Positions 24,701-35,147 of a DNA stretch of 64,000 bases are shown piece after piece. The number at the start of each line of letters is the position of its first letter. Position 1 is the stretch's first letter. The notes beneath the pieces are model-generated. The model was not told where the DNA came from. It saw nothing but the letters and a program-made list of their open reading frames with translations, and made no database searches. Source of the stretch: Symbiodinium natans (lineage: Eukaryota > Sar > Dinophyceae > Suessiales > Symbiodiniaceae); the NCBI GenBank assembly GCA_905221605.1, contig CAJNDS010002178.1:252693-316692 (forward strand), given 5' to 3'. The position numbers were made by a program, and so were the translations under genes.

Positions 24701-24792
24701 AAGGTAGGGCGCTTTCGGGATGTTTCCAGGACTACCCTAACAGGGTTTAGGGCTCAGGGTTCTAGAATCTGAGCCCCTACTTTCAGAACCCA

Positions 24793-26946
24793 ATGCAAAC
24801 ACTTTTCGTGGTCAGGGTTCTACATCCCTTCAGAGCGAACCTACCGAACAAGTAGGTTCTCCGTTCTTACGGCAAAGCCCAAATCAAAGAGGCATCAATT
24901 CTCTAGATTTACAGAATCCCCCCCCCTCTGCAATGTAAACTCGAAGCCCCTGAACCCCTAAACCTCTGAACCCCTAAGCCCTAAACCCCTGAACCCCTAA
25001 ACCCCTGAACCCCTAAACCCCGAAACCCCTGAACCCCTAGACCCCTGAACGCCTAAACCCCTAAAACCCAAACCCTAAAACCTAACCCTAAACCCTAGCC
25101 CTAAACCCTAAACCCCTTAACCTTCCGTAAACCCTGAACCCACGTGTTAGTACTTTGCTCCTCTCTGGCTTGAAGATGTTTGGTGCCAGGGTTTAGGGTT
25201 TAGGGTTTAGGGTTTAGGGTTTAGGGTTTAGGGCTTGTGGCTTTCGGGGCTTGTGGCTCAGCTTCTTTCCCCATGGTTGGCACACGCCCGTGATCCTTCA
25301 AGCAATCCTTACCCTGAACCTTCAACCCTAAACCCTAAACCATAACAACCAAAGCCCAGCCATGTACCTGAACCTTCAAGTAGTCCTCTGAACCTCAACC
25401 CAAAACCCTCAACCTGGCACCCTAAACCAAAGCCCTAAACCCTAAACCCTAGACCCTAAACCTCAGACCCGCACCACCCTAAACCCTAAACCCTAAACCC
25501 TAAACCCTAAACCCCAAAGCCCCAAGCCCGAAACCCCAAAACCTTCGCTGCGACATGCGCTGGTGCGAGCCATGTCCAAGTCCCTCAGCTCCTGCGATGC
25601 GGAGAGTCGCTGGACATCAGGTTTAGGGTTTATGGTTAGGGTTTAGGGTTTAGGGTTTAGGGTTTAGGGTTTAGGGTTTAGGGTTTAGGGTTTAGGGTTT
25701 AGGGTTTAGGGTTTAGGGTTTAGGGTCGGTTTCAGGTGCATTCTTCTGCAACCAGTGTTCGAGTGCTTCACATCTGGGCCTGAAAATCTCCCCTCAACTT
25801 GCAAGTTCCAGCAGACTCTCCCCTTAAGGGCACGCTAAACCCTCTACCCTAATCCCCTAAACCCCTATCCCCCCTTAATCCCCTAAACCCCCAAGCCCTA
25901 AACCCCAAACCCTTAAAACCCCCTCAACCCCTAAACCCCAAACCCTATGCCCTAAACCCTATGCCCTAAACCCTAAACCCTAAACCCTAAACCCTAAACC
26001 CTAACCCCTCAACCCCGAAACCCCAAACCCTAAACCACCAAGCCCTAAACCCTAAACCCTAAACCCTAAATCCTACATCCTCAGCCCTCAACCCTGAACC
26101 CTAAACCCTAAACTCTAAACCCTAAACCCTAAACCCCTAAACCCCTAAAACCCCCAAACCCCCTAAACCCGCAAAAGGCTTCCATCGCTTCTGCCTATTT
26201 CTGGAGTCACTCCACCTCAAGAAGATGCTTGGCCTCCTCTCCAGGAGTATGTTGGGGTGTAGGGTTTAGGGTTCAGCATTTAGGGTTTAGGGTTTCGGGG
26301 TACTGTCGGGGCCTTCTTGTGACTTAGAATGGGTATTTCGGGTTGAGCGTTCAGGGTTCAGGGTTCAGGGTTCACGTGGGCTAATGAAGCCGGTTGGTTC
26401 GTTCAATTCGTGCAGCCGATTAGTGGCAGTTGCATCAATCTTGAAGCATCAAAGTTTGTCTGGGACGGGTTCAGGGTTCAGGGTTGAGGGTTCAGGGTCT
26501 TGAACCCTAAACCCTAAACCCTAAACCCTAAACCCTAAACCCTAAACCCTAAACCCTAAACCCTAAACCCTAAACCCTAAACCCTAAACCCTAAACCCTA
26601 AAAAGGGTTTCGGTTTAGGGTTTAGGGACCTTCCAAACCCAAACCCCTGCACCCTGAACCCACTCGCGGCTGCTAGTTGCCGCGCGCATAGCCCGACATT
26701 TACTCAGGAACCCAGGTACTGATTTAAGGAACCGGCCCGCGCGTGAATTTGCTAGGGTGTAGGGTTTAGGGTTGTAGAGTTTATAGGGTTTATAGGGCTT
26801 ATAGGGTTTATAGGGTTTATAGGGTTTTCCCCTTATTTGGGCAAAAGAGGATCATAGTCAGGAATATTTTTTTCTCAGAGGGTTTCCAAGGGCCACGAGT
26901 CAAGAACACTCTAAAGCTAAGAGTCATTGGAGGCCTTGGAGTCTAG
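24793..26946 (+). CDS. Ten-exon gene with telomere-repeat introns, unknown function
   Basis: Exons: 24793-24816 (ATG, MQTLFVVR), 25151-25190, 25262-25289, 25520-25620, 25736-25804, 26178-26246, 26390-26468, 26677-26715, 26729-26742 and 26879-26946 (TAG). All donors are GT, all acceptors AG, and phases agree from first to last; the total is 176 residues. Readable segments are YFAPLWLEDVWCQ, AFFCNQCSSASHLGLK, FHRFCLFLESLHLKKMLGLL, WFVQFVQPISGSCINLEA and PRVKNTLKLRVIGGLG. A CxxC pair occurs in FFCNQC. I recognise no family. The first exon is short and could be misplaced; exons 26178-26246 and 26390-26468 are the most convincing. Introns contain telomere-like tracts of both orientations. Confidence 0.5.
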
Positions 26947-27405
26947 GGTTTATGCCTGTGGGGTACATAAAGGATCCCCGTTTAAGGACCCATTCTAAGG
27001 GACCCTAAACCCTAAACCCTAAACCCTAAACCCTATACCCTAAACCCTAAACCCTAAACCCTAAACCCTCTACCCTCTACCCTCTAAACCCTAAACCCTA
27101 AACCCTAAACCCTAAAACCCTAAACCCTGAACCCTAAACCCTAAACCCTAAACCCTTAAGCCCTTAACCCCAAAACCCTCAACTCCTGACGCGCCAGAAC
27201 TCAAGCCTGAACCTTGAGAACTTCGAAGCCCCAGGCTACAGCCTCAAACTTTAGTCCCCAAACCCCCAACCCTAAATACCCCAAACTAAGCTCCAAACCC
27301 TAAACCCTAAACCCTAAACCCTAAACCCCAAGCCCTAAACCTTAAACCCTAAACCCCCAACCCTAAACCCTAAACCCTAGGCCCTAAATACCCTCAGCCA
27401 GAGCC

Positions 27406-28118
27406 ATGGTGGGCCGACTCTCTTCCTTCCTCCGCACCTTCGCCTGGCTTTCGTTGGCCCGGCACGTGTGGGGGGATGGGCCCCTCATCTCCTCCACAGG
27501 CTCCTGGGGGGGTTAGGGTTTAGGGTTTAGGGTTTAGGGTTTAGGGTTTAGGGTTTAGGGTGTAGGGTTTGGGGTTTAGGGTTTAGGCTTACAGCGCTTG
27601 TAGAGCTGAAGGCGCCGCGACCACGACCACAAGCGCTACGACGGGTGCGACAACAGCCACCACAATGACGACCACAACCACCACGACCACCACGACCACG
27701 ACCACTACCACGACATCTGCCCGGCCGCCACTTGGATTGAAACCCAAACCCTAATTCCTTAACCCTAAACCCTAAACCCTAAACCCTGAACCCTAAACCC
27801 TAAACCCTAAACCCTAAACCCTAAACCCTAAACCCTAAACCCTGAACCCTAAACCCTAAACCCTAAACCCTAAACCCTAAACCCTAAACCCTAAACCCTA
27901 AACCCTCAACTTCGGCTTCAACCAGGTACTGCACCGCCTCTCCCACGAAGTACGACTGCACCTCCGGCCCGGCCTCGCGCGCGCAGACCTCGGCGACGCT
28001 GAGGTGCCGGAGGTGAAGGGTTTAGGGTTTAGGGTTTGGGGTTTAGGGGTAGGGTTTAGGGTTTAGGGTTTAGGGTTTAGGGTTTAGGGTTTAGGGTTTA
28101 GGGTTTAGGGTTTAGGGT

Positions 28119-28149
<31 letters not shown>

Positions 28150-28627
28150 AGGTTGAGTGTTGAGGGTTAAGGGTTGAGCGCTGTGGGCTGAGGGTTGAGC
28201 GAGGGTTGATTGCAGGGTTCTTAAGGGAGGTTCATGGGGGGGTCGGTACCTACGGAACCTTAGGATTTAGGGTTTAGGGTCAGGGTTTAGGGTTTAGGGT
28301 TTAGGGTTTAGGGTTTAGGGTTTAGGGTTCAGGGAGCCTTAAGACGAAACATAACGCCCTTGGGACCAGACAATTGGGTGCATGTGGGGGTTTAGGGTTG
28401 CTTTAAACCCGGCCCGTAGCTTTCTCGCAACCTCCTTTCTTCTCGGGGATAGCACCCGGTTAAGGGTTTAGGGTTCAGGGTTTAGGGGTTAAGGGTTTGG
28501 GGTTTAGGGTTTAGGGTTTAGGGGTTAAGGGTTTGGGGTTTAGGGTTTAGGGGTTAAGGGTTTTTGTTCTGGGGTTTAGATTGCGCATCAACATGCCCTG
28601 CTCAGGCTCATCGATGGCAACTACGAG
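27406..28627 (+). CDS. Probable secreted or surface protein with Thr-rich linker, partial
   Basis: An ATG in strong context (gccATGG) opens a signal-peptide-like N-terminus (MVGRLSSFLRTFAWLSLARH) to a donor at 27512. The phase-matched exon from 27606 reads a low-complexity threonine-rich tract (EGAATTTTSATTGATTATT, then about 14 threonines), typical of O-glycosylated linkers. That exon lacks a clear GT donor before the telomeric tract, so it may end in a stop there or use a non-GT donor. Further plus-strand exons are 28344-28383 (NITPLGPDNWVH) and 28580-28627 (IAHQHALLRLIDGNYE), which join in phase. The assembly gap hides what follows. The island 27905-28013 is open on both strands, with the minus strand having the higher GC3. 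Confidence 0.4.
28020..28235. repeat. TTTAGGG array grading into TTGAGGG
   Basis: Perfect TTTAGGG units change abruptly to a run of TTGAGGG variants and then to degenerate copies. This is a local example of variant units spreading by tandem copying. Confidence 0.9.
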
Positions 28628-28900
28628 GTTGGACTCCCACGAGTTGGACTCACTGTTCCGGTTTTAGGGTTTTGAGGGTTGAGGGTTTAGGGTTTAGGGT
28701 TTAGGGTTTAGGGTGGGGGTTGCGGGGTTTCGGGGTCTTGGGGTTGAGGCGGGGGGGAGGGGGTTGAGGGTTTGGGGTTTGGGGGGGGCTTAGGGTTAGG
28801 GGTTTGGGGATTTGGGGTTTAGGGGTTTGAGGGTTTGGGGGTTTGGGGTCTGGGGGTTTAGTGTTTAGGTGTTTAGGTGTTCAGGGTTTAGGGTTTAAGG

Positions 28901-29000
28901 NNNNNNNNNNNNNNNNNNNNNNNNNNNNNNNNNNNNNNNNNNNNNNNNNNNNNNNNNNNNNNNNNNNNNNNNNNNNNNNNNNNNNNNNNNNNNNNNNNNN
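28901..29000. other. Assembly gap (100 N)
   Basis: Exactly 100 N, a conventional placeholder of unknown true size. The flanks are low-complexity: degenerate GGGTTT on the left and CCCCTCC-rich on the right. Confidence 0.99.
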
Positions 29001-29238
29001 CTCCGCCCCTCCCCTCACCCGTTTCAAACAAGCTTATTCTTATCCCCCCCCCCTCCCCTCCCCCCCGCCCGTTGCAGGGCGGGTGACTGGATGTTATTCT
29101 TGTCCCCCCCCTCCCCTCCCCCCCCCTCCTCCTCACCCGTTGGGACTGGATGTGGTTGACTGGATGTGGTTGTGTTGACCGCCTCAAACAAGCTTATTCT
29201 TATCCCCCCCCCCTCCCCACCCCCCCACCCCCCCAGAA

Positions 29239-29375
29239 ACGTGGGCACAAGTGACGGGGTACGTGGGCACAAGTGACGGGGTACGTGGGCACAAGTGACG
29301 GGGTACGTGGGCGCAAGTGACCCGAAACCGCGTGGGCACAAGTGACCGCGATCGCGTGGGCACAAGTGACGGGGC
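29239..29375. repeat. 22-bp minisatellite
   Basis: Six copies of a unit with core cgtgggcacaagtgac, the first spaced 22 bases and later ones 23-28. It follows a C-rich tract that itself contains repeats of gggactggatgtggttg. Confidence 0.9.
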
Positions 29376-29789
29376 TGCCATCGGAGGGGGACCCCAGGAT
29401 CGGCCCGGGTCCCAATTAAAAATGCGATTTTTTAGTACTGAAATCGACGGTTTTGGGTGGGCTCTGGTTTTCTGGATTTTTGGACCAAACCTTCACCGGT
29501 TTGGATCCTAAATCCTAATTCGAGCCTACAAGCCTCCCGGAAGCCTCCCACTGCTTTTTGAAGGTCCCCAGAGCTCCTTCGAAAGCTTTTCAAGCTGCTT
29601 GGGAGCCTTTTAGGGACTTCCAAAGGGTCACCGGACCCCCGCGACCTTTTCACGGCCTAATTTTGGTCAAGGGGGGGTCGTATTTTTCCATTTTCGAAGC
29701 AATTTAGGATTCGGAGACCCCCCTTGCTCAAAACCCCGACCCCCCCTTAAGAGGGAAAGTTTGCCTCCAAAAACACCCCGCATGAGGGT

Positions 29790-30182
29790 GACGATTTAGG
29801 ATTTAGGATTTAGGGTTTAGGATTTAGGATTTAGGGTTTAGGGTTTAGGGCTTAGGATTTAGGATTTAGCATTTAGGATTTAGGATTTAGGATTTAGGAT
29901 TTAGGATTTAGGATTTTGGATTTTGGATTTTGGATTTAGGATTTTGGATTTAGGATTTAGGTTTTAGGCTTTAGGATTTAGGATTTAGGATTTAGGATTT
30001 AGGGTTTAGGGTTTAGGATTTAGGAGTTAGGATTTAGGATTTAGGATTTAGGATTTAGGATTTAGGATTTAGGATTTAGGATTCAGGATTCAGGATTCAG
30101 GATTTAGGATTCAGGATTTAGGATTTAGGATTTAGGATTTAGGATTTAGGGTTTAGGGTTTAGGATTTAGGATTTAGGATTT
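29790..30182. repeat. Variant telomeric array TTTAGGA
   Basis: About 390 bases of the heptamer with the last G changed to A, with patches of TTTTGGA, TTCAGGA and a few TTTAGGG. It is the largest homogenised variant array in the window. Confidence 0.95.
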
Positions 30183-30429
30183 AAGGTCCCCGGCTCCGCC
30201 CGGACCATTTCTGCGCCTTTTTTGCAACTCGCTCTCCTGTTTTCAGCGGTGCTGCTCTGAGCGAAAGAGTGGAATGCTTCGTGGGAAAGGCTGGGCAAGA
30301 TCCCACGAGCATGTAAGGCCATCACACCCCCTGTTGAGGTGAGATGAGGTCCCGAGTCGGGACCGAGGCTACTCCACTTTGGGAGGCAAGTGGGCATTTT
30401 TGAGGGGCTACTCCACTTTGGGAGGCGGG

Positions 30430-30602
30430 ATCCGGACGGATCCAGGGCTCCTCCCGGACAGTTTCTGAGCCTTTTTTTGGGCTCCTCCCGAAGTTTCTGT
30501 GCCTTTTTGGGCTCCTCCCGGTTTTATAGGCTCCTCCCGGACAGTTTCTGAGCTTTTTGGGCTTCTCCCAGACAGTTTCTAAGCCTTTTTGGGCTTTGGA
30601 CA
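30430..30602. repeat. Short tandem repeats of a cctcccggacagtttctg unit
   Basis: Four degraded copies containing gggctcctcccggacagtt and gagcctttttgggc, about 35-50 bases apart. This links the TTTAGGA array to the satellite that follows. Confidence 0.75.
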
Positions 30603-30603
30603 G

Positions 30604-32400
30604 TTAAAACCATCGATTTCAATACTAAAAAATTGCACTTTCCATTGCGGGCCAGGGCAGATCCTGGGCCCCTTTCTTTAGAGGGCTTCTTTCTTTAGAG
30701 GGCTTTTCAATTCTAGGGGGCCTGTTGAAGCCTTTTGGTGGCTGGCTCTTGGGCTTCGTGGGTGCTTTCTGGCACTCTTGTGGCTCCTTTGGGGCAAAAC
30801 GTTTCTGATTTTTATTAAGATATCCACTACAGCAGAGAATACAAAAGCAACGAGAGAACAAGAAGCGTTCTTGTACACAGCGGCGCCACGGAGCGCAGTG
30901 ACAACGAGCGATGGCGCCGCGGCCCCGAGCGCGGAATCGGTGACCCCAGCCGGGCCTACTCGGGGTGCCCAAAACCATCGATTTCTGTACTAAAAAACAT
31001 TTTTCATTGCGGGCCCGGGCAAATCCTGGAGGTCCTCTTTTAGGAGGCCTTTTGAAGCTTTTTGGTGGCTCTTGGGATGATTTTTATTAAGATATCCACT
31101 ACAGCAGAGAATATAAAAGCAACGAGAGAACAAGAAGCGTTCTTGTACACAGCGGCGCCACGGAGCGCAGTGACAACGAGCGATGGCGCCGCGGCCCCGA
31201 GCGCGGAATCGGTGCTCCCAGCCGGGCCTACTCGGGCGTAAAAACACAACGTATAAGCAGAGCCCCCTGCTTTACTTTTCGTTGTGACCAACACCATCGA
31301 TTTGGGTGCTAAAAATAGCATTTTTCATTGCGGACCCGAGCTCATCCTGGAGGTCCCCTTCTTCTTAGGGGGCCTTTTGAAGCTTTTTGGTGGCTCTTGG
31401 GGCCTTGTGGGTGCTTTCTGGTACTCTTGTGGCCCTTTTAAAATTTTGAGGTAAAACGTTTATGATTTATATTAAAATATCCACTACAGCAGAGAATACA
31501 AAAGCAACGAGAGAACAAGAAGCGTTCTTGTACACAGCGGCGCCACGGAGCGCAGTGACAACGAGCGATGGCGCCGCGGCCCCGAGCGCGGAATCGGTGC
31601 TCCCAGCCGGGCCTACTCGGGCGTAAAAACACAACGTATAAGCAGACACCCCCAGCTTTACTTTCCGTTGTGACCAACACCATCGATTTCTGTACTAAAA
31701 AAAGCATTTTTCTTTGCGGGCCCGAGCAAATCCTGGAGGTCCCCTTCTTCTAGGGGGCCTGTTGAAGCCTTTTCGTGGCTCTTGGGGCCTCGTGGGTGCT
31801 TTCTGGCACTCTTGGCCCTTTTGGGGTAAAACATTTCTGATTTTATTCAGATATCCACTACAGCAGAGAACACAAAAGCAACGAGAGAACAAGAAGCCTT
31901 CCTGTACACAGCGGCGCCACGGAGCGCAGTGACAACGAGCGATGGCGCCGTGGCCCCGAGCGCGGAATCGGTGCTCCCAGCCGGGCCTACTCGGGGTGCC
32001 CAAAACCATCGATTTCTGTACTAAAAAACATTTTTCATTGCGGGCCCGGGCTAATCCTGGAGGTCCTTTTTTTGGGGGGCCTTTTGAAGCCTTTTGGTGG
32101 GCCTTTTGAAGCCTTTTGGTGGCTCTTGGGGCCTCGTGGATGCTCTCTGAAACGTTTCTGATTTTTATTCAGATATCCACTAGGGCAGAGAATACAAAAG
32201 CAGCGAGAGAACAAGAAGCGTTCTTGTACACAGCGGCGCCACGGAGCGCAGTGACAACGAGCGATGGCGTGCTCCCAGCCGGGCCTACTCGGGCGTGAAA
32301 ACACAACATATAAGCAGACTGTTGCCCCCTGCTTTACTTTTCCTTTTGATTTATATTAAAACAACCCACAACTACAGCAGAGAATACAAAGCAACGAGAG
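30604..32400. repeat. Satellite-like block, five full and one partial unit
   Basis: The core around tatccactacagcagagaa recurs near 30821, 31093, 31479, 31852 and 32173, with a decayed copy near 32357. Spacings are about 270, 386, 373 and 321, with deletions inside units. Each unit begins near accatcgatttctgtact and carries a GC-rich core of about 190 bases. A minus-strand frame persists in each unit (CVQERFLFSRCF), but this is a by-product of the shared repeat and not evidence of a protein. A dispersed element amplified in tandem is possible. Confidence 0.9.
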
Positions 32401-32472
32401 AGCTATCAAAAAAACCCTAAACCCTAATAGAGTAAGGTTTGGGTGGTCTTGGGGTGGGGTTTTAGCTTTCGC

Positions 32473-32513
32473 GCGACGCGCCGCCCACGACCCCTTGGGT
32501 CGAGGCGCGTCGC
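32473..32513. other. GC-rich nested hairpin
   Basis: The outer arms gcgacgcgcc and ggcgcgtcgc are perfect inverted repeats. Inside them cgaccc and gggtcg form a second stem around ctt. It lies between the satellite block and a telomeric array. Confidence 0.8.
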
Positions 32514-32523
32514 TTCAGTGGAA

Positions 32524-32660
32524 AAACCCTAAACCCTAAACCCTAAACCCTAAACCCTAAACCCTAAACCCTAAACCCTAAACCCTAAACCCTAAACCCT
32601 AAACCCTAAACCCTAAACCCTAAACCCTAAACCCTAAACCCTAAACCCTAAACCCTAAAC
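32524..32660. repeat. Telomeric array (CCCTAAA)n
   Basis: About 19 near-perfect units. To the right it decays into ccctaag, ccctgcaa and related 7-9-base variants up to about 32760. Confidence 0.95.
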
Positions 32661-33158
32661 CTAAACCCTAAGCCCTAAGCCCTACAACCCTACAACCCTG
32701 CAACCCTGCAACCCTGCAACCCACAACCCTGCAACCCTACAACCCAACAACCCCAAAATCCGACACCCCAAAAGCCCCAAAATCCGAAACCCTGTGGCCC
32801 GAAACCCTAAACCCTAAACCAATAAGGCCTGGACCCCGATGCCTCTAGATTCCTGCAATCCTACCCCCTTAAAATCTGAACCCGAAACCCCTAAGACCTT
32901 ACAACCCTAAAGCCCGAGTCCTGACCCTCTAAAACTACTCTCAGCCCTAAGCCCTAAAGCCCGAAACCTGAAACTCTTAACGCCAGAGCCCCAAAGACCC
33001 GAACCTCAAAGCCAGAGCCCAAGCCTACACCCTAAACCCTAAACCCTGAACCCTGAACCCTAAACCCTAAACGCTAAACCCTAAACCCTAGACCCTAAAC
33101 CCTAAACCCTAAACCCTACACCCTAAACCCTAAACCCTAACCTCCCCGAGCCCTAAAG

Positions 33159-33454
33159 AACTTTGGACTTTCGCCCCCGCGCTCGCGGAGGAGCAACCCA
33201 GACCAAGTGATGATGGGTATGGGCTGCGAGGGAGGGGAGGCAGTGGCTGCAAGCGATCGGGTTGACTGGGGGTTCAGATTTCAGGGTTTGGGTTTAGGGT
33301 TTAGGGTTTGGGGTTTCGGGTTTAGGGTTTGGGGTTTAGGGTTTTAAGATGCAGGGTTTAGGGTTGAAGCCCTGAAGCCCTGAAGCCCTAGAGCCTGTCC
33401 TTTGTCCTTGCCTTGGTTGCGTCTGGGATGGTGGCCCGAAGTTTTCATGCTTGA
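33159..33454 (+). CDS. 3' end of a gene encoding a C-terminal membrane anchor
   Basis: Exon 33159-33216 (LWTFAPALAEEQPRPSDDG) joins in phase 2 to exon 33394-33454 (LSFVLALVASGMVARSFHA, TGA). The last exon is a hydrophobic helix ending close to the stop. The intron holds TTTAGGG-like repeats. The 5' exons are not identified. No family recognised. Confidence 0.4.
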
Positions 33455-33806
33455 TCCGTGAGGTAGGGTTTAGGGTTTAGGGTTTAGGGTTTAGGGTTTA
33501 GGGTTTAGGGTTTAGGGTTTAGGGTTAGGGTTTAGGGTTAGGGTTTAGGGTTTAGGATCTAGGTTTTAGGGTTTTGGTAGTTCGGGGCTAAAGATGAGCG
33601 TAGCATCCACAAATGCTTCTGCAACCTTGGGATTAGCCATCCAGCGCTGCCTCGGCACATTTCTTCCCCAAAACCCCCAAACCCTAAAACCCTAAACGCG
33701 AAACCCTAAGCCCTAAACCCTAAGCCCTAAACCCTAAACCCGAAACACGAAGCCCTAAGCCCTAAACCGCTTAGCCCGAACCCTGGGCGCCTTGTGCTTT
33801 TCTGAG

Positions 33807-35101
33807 GAACAAGATAAGGAAGCTTCTAGGTATGTAGAGCTCGGCCATACTTTCATAAGCCTCAAACGCCCAACACCTCGGTTTAGGGTTTAGGGTTTGG
33901 GGTTTAGGGTTTAGGGTTTAGGGTTTAGGGGTACCCTCAAGCCAAAGGCCCCCCCTAAATCCCTGAGGCCCAATGAAAACCAGCCCCCACACTCGTCCCA
34001 AACCCACACTCGCCCTAAACCCACACTGAAGCAAGCCCTAACTTAAACCCTGAACCCTAAACCCTGAACCCTAAACCCTAAACCCTAAACCCTAAGCCCT
34101 AAACCCTAAACCCTAAACCCTAAACCCTAGACCCTGCAGGTCATTGCGGCAGCAAAAGCCAACTGCACTTAAGCAAACACACCCCTAAACCCACACTGAA
34201 GCAAGCCCTAAGCCCTTAAACCCAAAACCCCAAACCCCACACCCTAAGCCCTAAACCCTAAACCCTAAACCCTAAACCCTAAACCCACACTTAAGGAAAC
34301 GGAGCTCGCAGACTGCCCCAGCTTTAACACGGCGGTGAACTCGTCCTGCAACTCTCGGTCGCACGTAGGCCGGCGAGCCTGCGCTCGAAGGGGTTCAAAG
34401 TATAAGCTTTGCTTTAGGGTTTAGGGTTAAGGGTTAAGGGTTCAGGGTTTTAGGGCTTAGGGTTTAGGGTATAGGCCCAAACATGCCACATTCTAATTGA
34501 ATCGAACCTCTACAAGGGTTAGAATCCTCCGCCTTATCACTTTAAGATCTGACCCTAAGCCCTTAACCCCAATCCCTACTTGTAGGTTCAGGGTACTTAT
34601 CGCCCAATGACAGCTGTATTTATAATCCGCTGAGGAAAGCACTGGGTTATCAGAATGTACAGGCATAAGTGGGTTCATGAGTACCGTGAACCTCCAAGTA
34701 GCGCTAAACCCGAGGCCCTAAGCTCTAAACCCGAAACCCTAAACCCTAAACCCTAAACCCCAAACCCCAAACCCTAAACCCTAAACCCTAAACCGGCCGC
34801 AGCCCCAAGTTGCAGGCCTGGTGTGCATCCCAACGTTCTGGAGCGACGCAGCCGCCCAGCTTTTAACCAACATCCATGTGCCTTACGGTTTAGGATTTGG
34901 GGTTTAGGGTTTAGGGTCCTAGGGTTTAGGATTTAGGGTTGTGACCGCCGGAACTCGGGGTGTCTAGGGGTTAGGGTTTAGGGTTTAGTCAGGGTTCAGG
35001 GTTCAGGGTTCAGGGTTCAGGGCTCAGGGTACGTGAGGGTAGAAGCAGAAACCGCAGCCCGGCTAAACCCCAACCCCAAAACCCCAAACCCCAAACCCTA
35101 A
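33807..35101 (+). CDS. Partial multi-exon gene, last exon runs into telomere-like repeats
   Basis: Convincing exons are 33807-33880 (EQDKEASRYVELGHTFISLK), 34296-34364 (ETELADCPSFNTAVNSSCN) and 34803-34887 (GLVCIPTFWSDAAAQLLTNI). The last two join in phase 0, and 34803-34887 joins in phase 1 to a possible last exon 35043-35101. That last exon reads AETAARLNPNPKTPNPKP through CCCCAAA variants to TAA. The join between 33880 and 34296 is out of phase, so an exon is missing or these are two genes. An upstream ATG at 33594 (MSVASTNASATLGLAI) is a possible start. No family recognised. Confidence 0.4.
34576..34701. mobile_element. MITE-like foldback element
   Basis: The ends ctacttgtaggttcagggtac and gtaccgtgaacctccaagtag are inverted repeats about 126 bases apart. 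The aggttca.ggtact end also occurs near 38829, suggesting a small family. It lies in an intron-like interval. Confidence 0.75.
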
Positions 35102-35147
35102 ACCCTAAACCCGAAACCCCTAAACCCTAAACCCCTAAACGCCTAAC

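Larger units (their letters stand above)
10747..24792. other. Telomere-poor, gene-poor block
   Basis: Fourteen kilobases with only scattered short telomeric tracts (near 13210, 17160-17390, 20560-20780, 22565-22860). Open frames of 60-210 codons occur on both strands and overlap each other (for example 21263-21904 minus, 18312-18755 plus). None shows a recognisable motif, strand-consistent codon bias or a phase-consistent exon chain. I see no RNA gene. It holds a tandem duplication at 18511, short tandem repeats at 12794 and one foldback at 17642. Confidence 0.6.

Noticed and set aside
29237-29375. CRISPR-like array
   Set aside because: The 22-base units are nearly contiguous with no unique spacers of constant length, so it is a minisatellite; the genome is also eukaryotic.
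30625-32304. Repeated minus-strand frames of 60-117 codons in the satellite
   Set aside because: They arise from the same repeat core in each unit, break wherever units vary, and resemble no protein.
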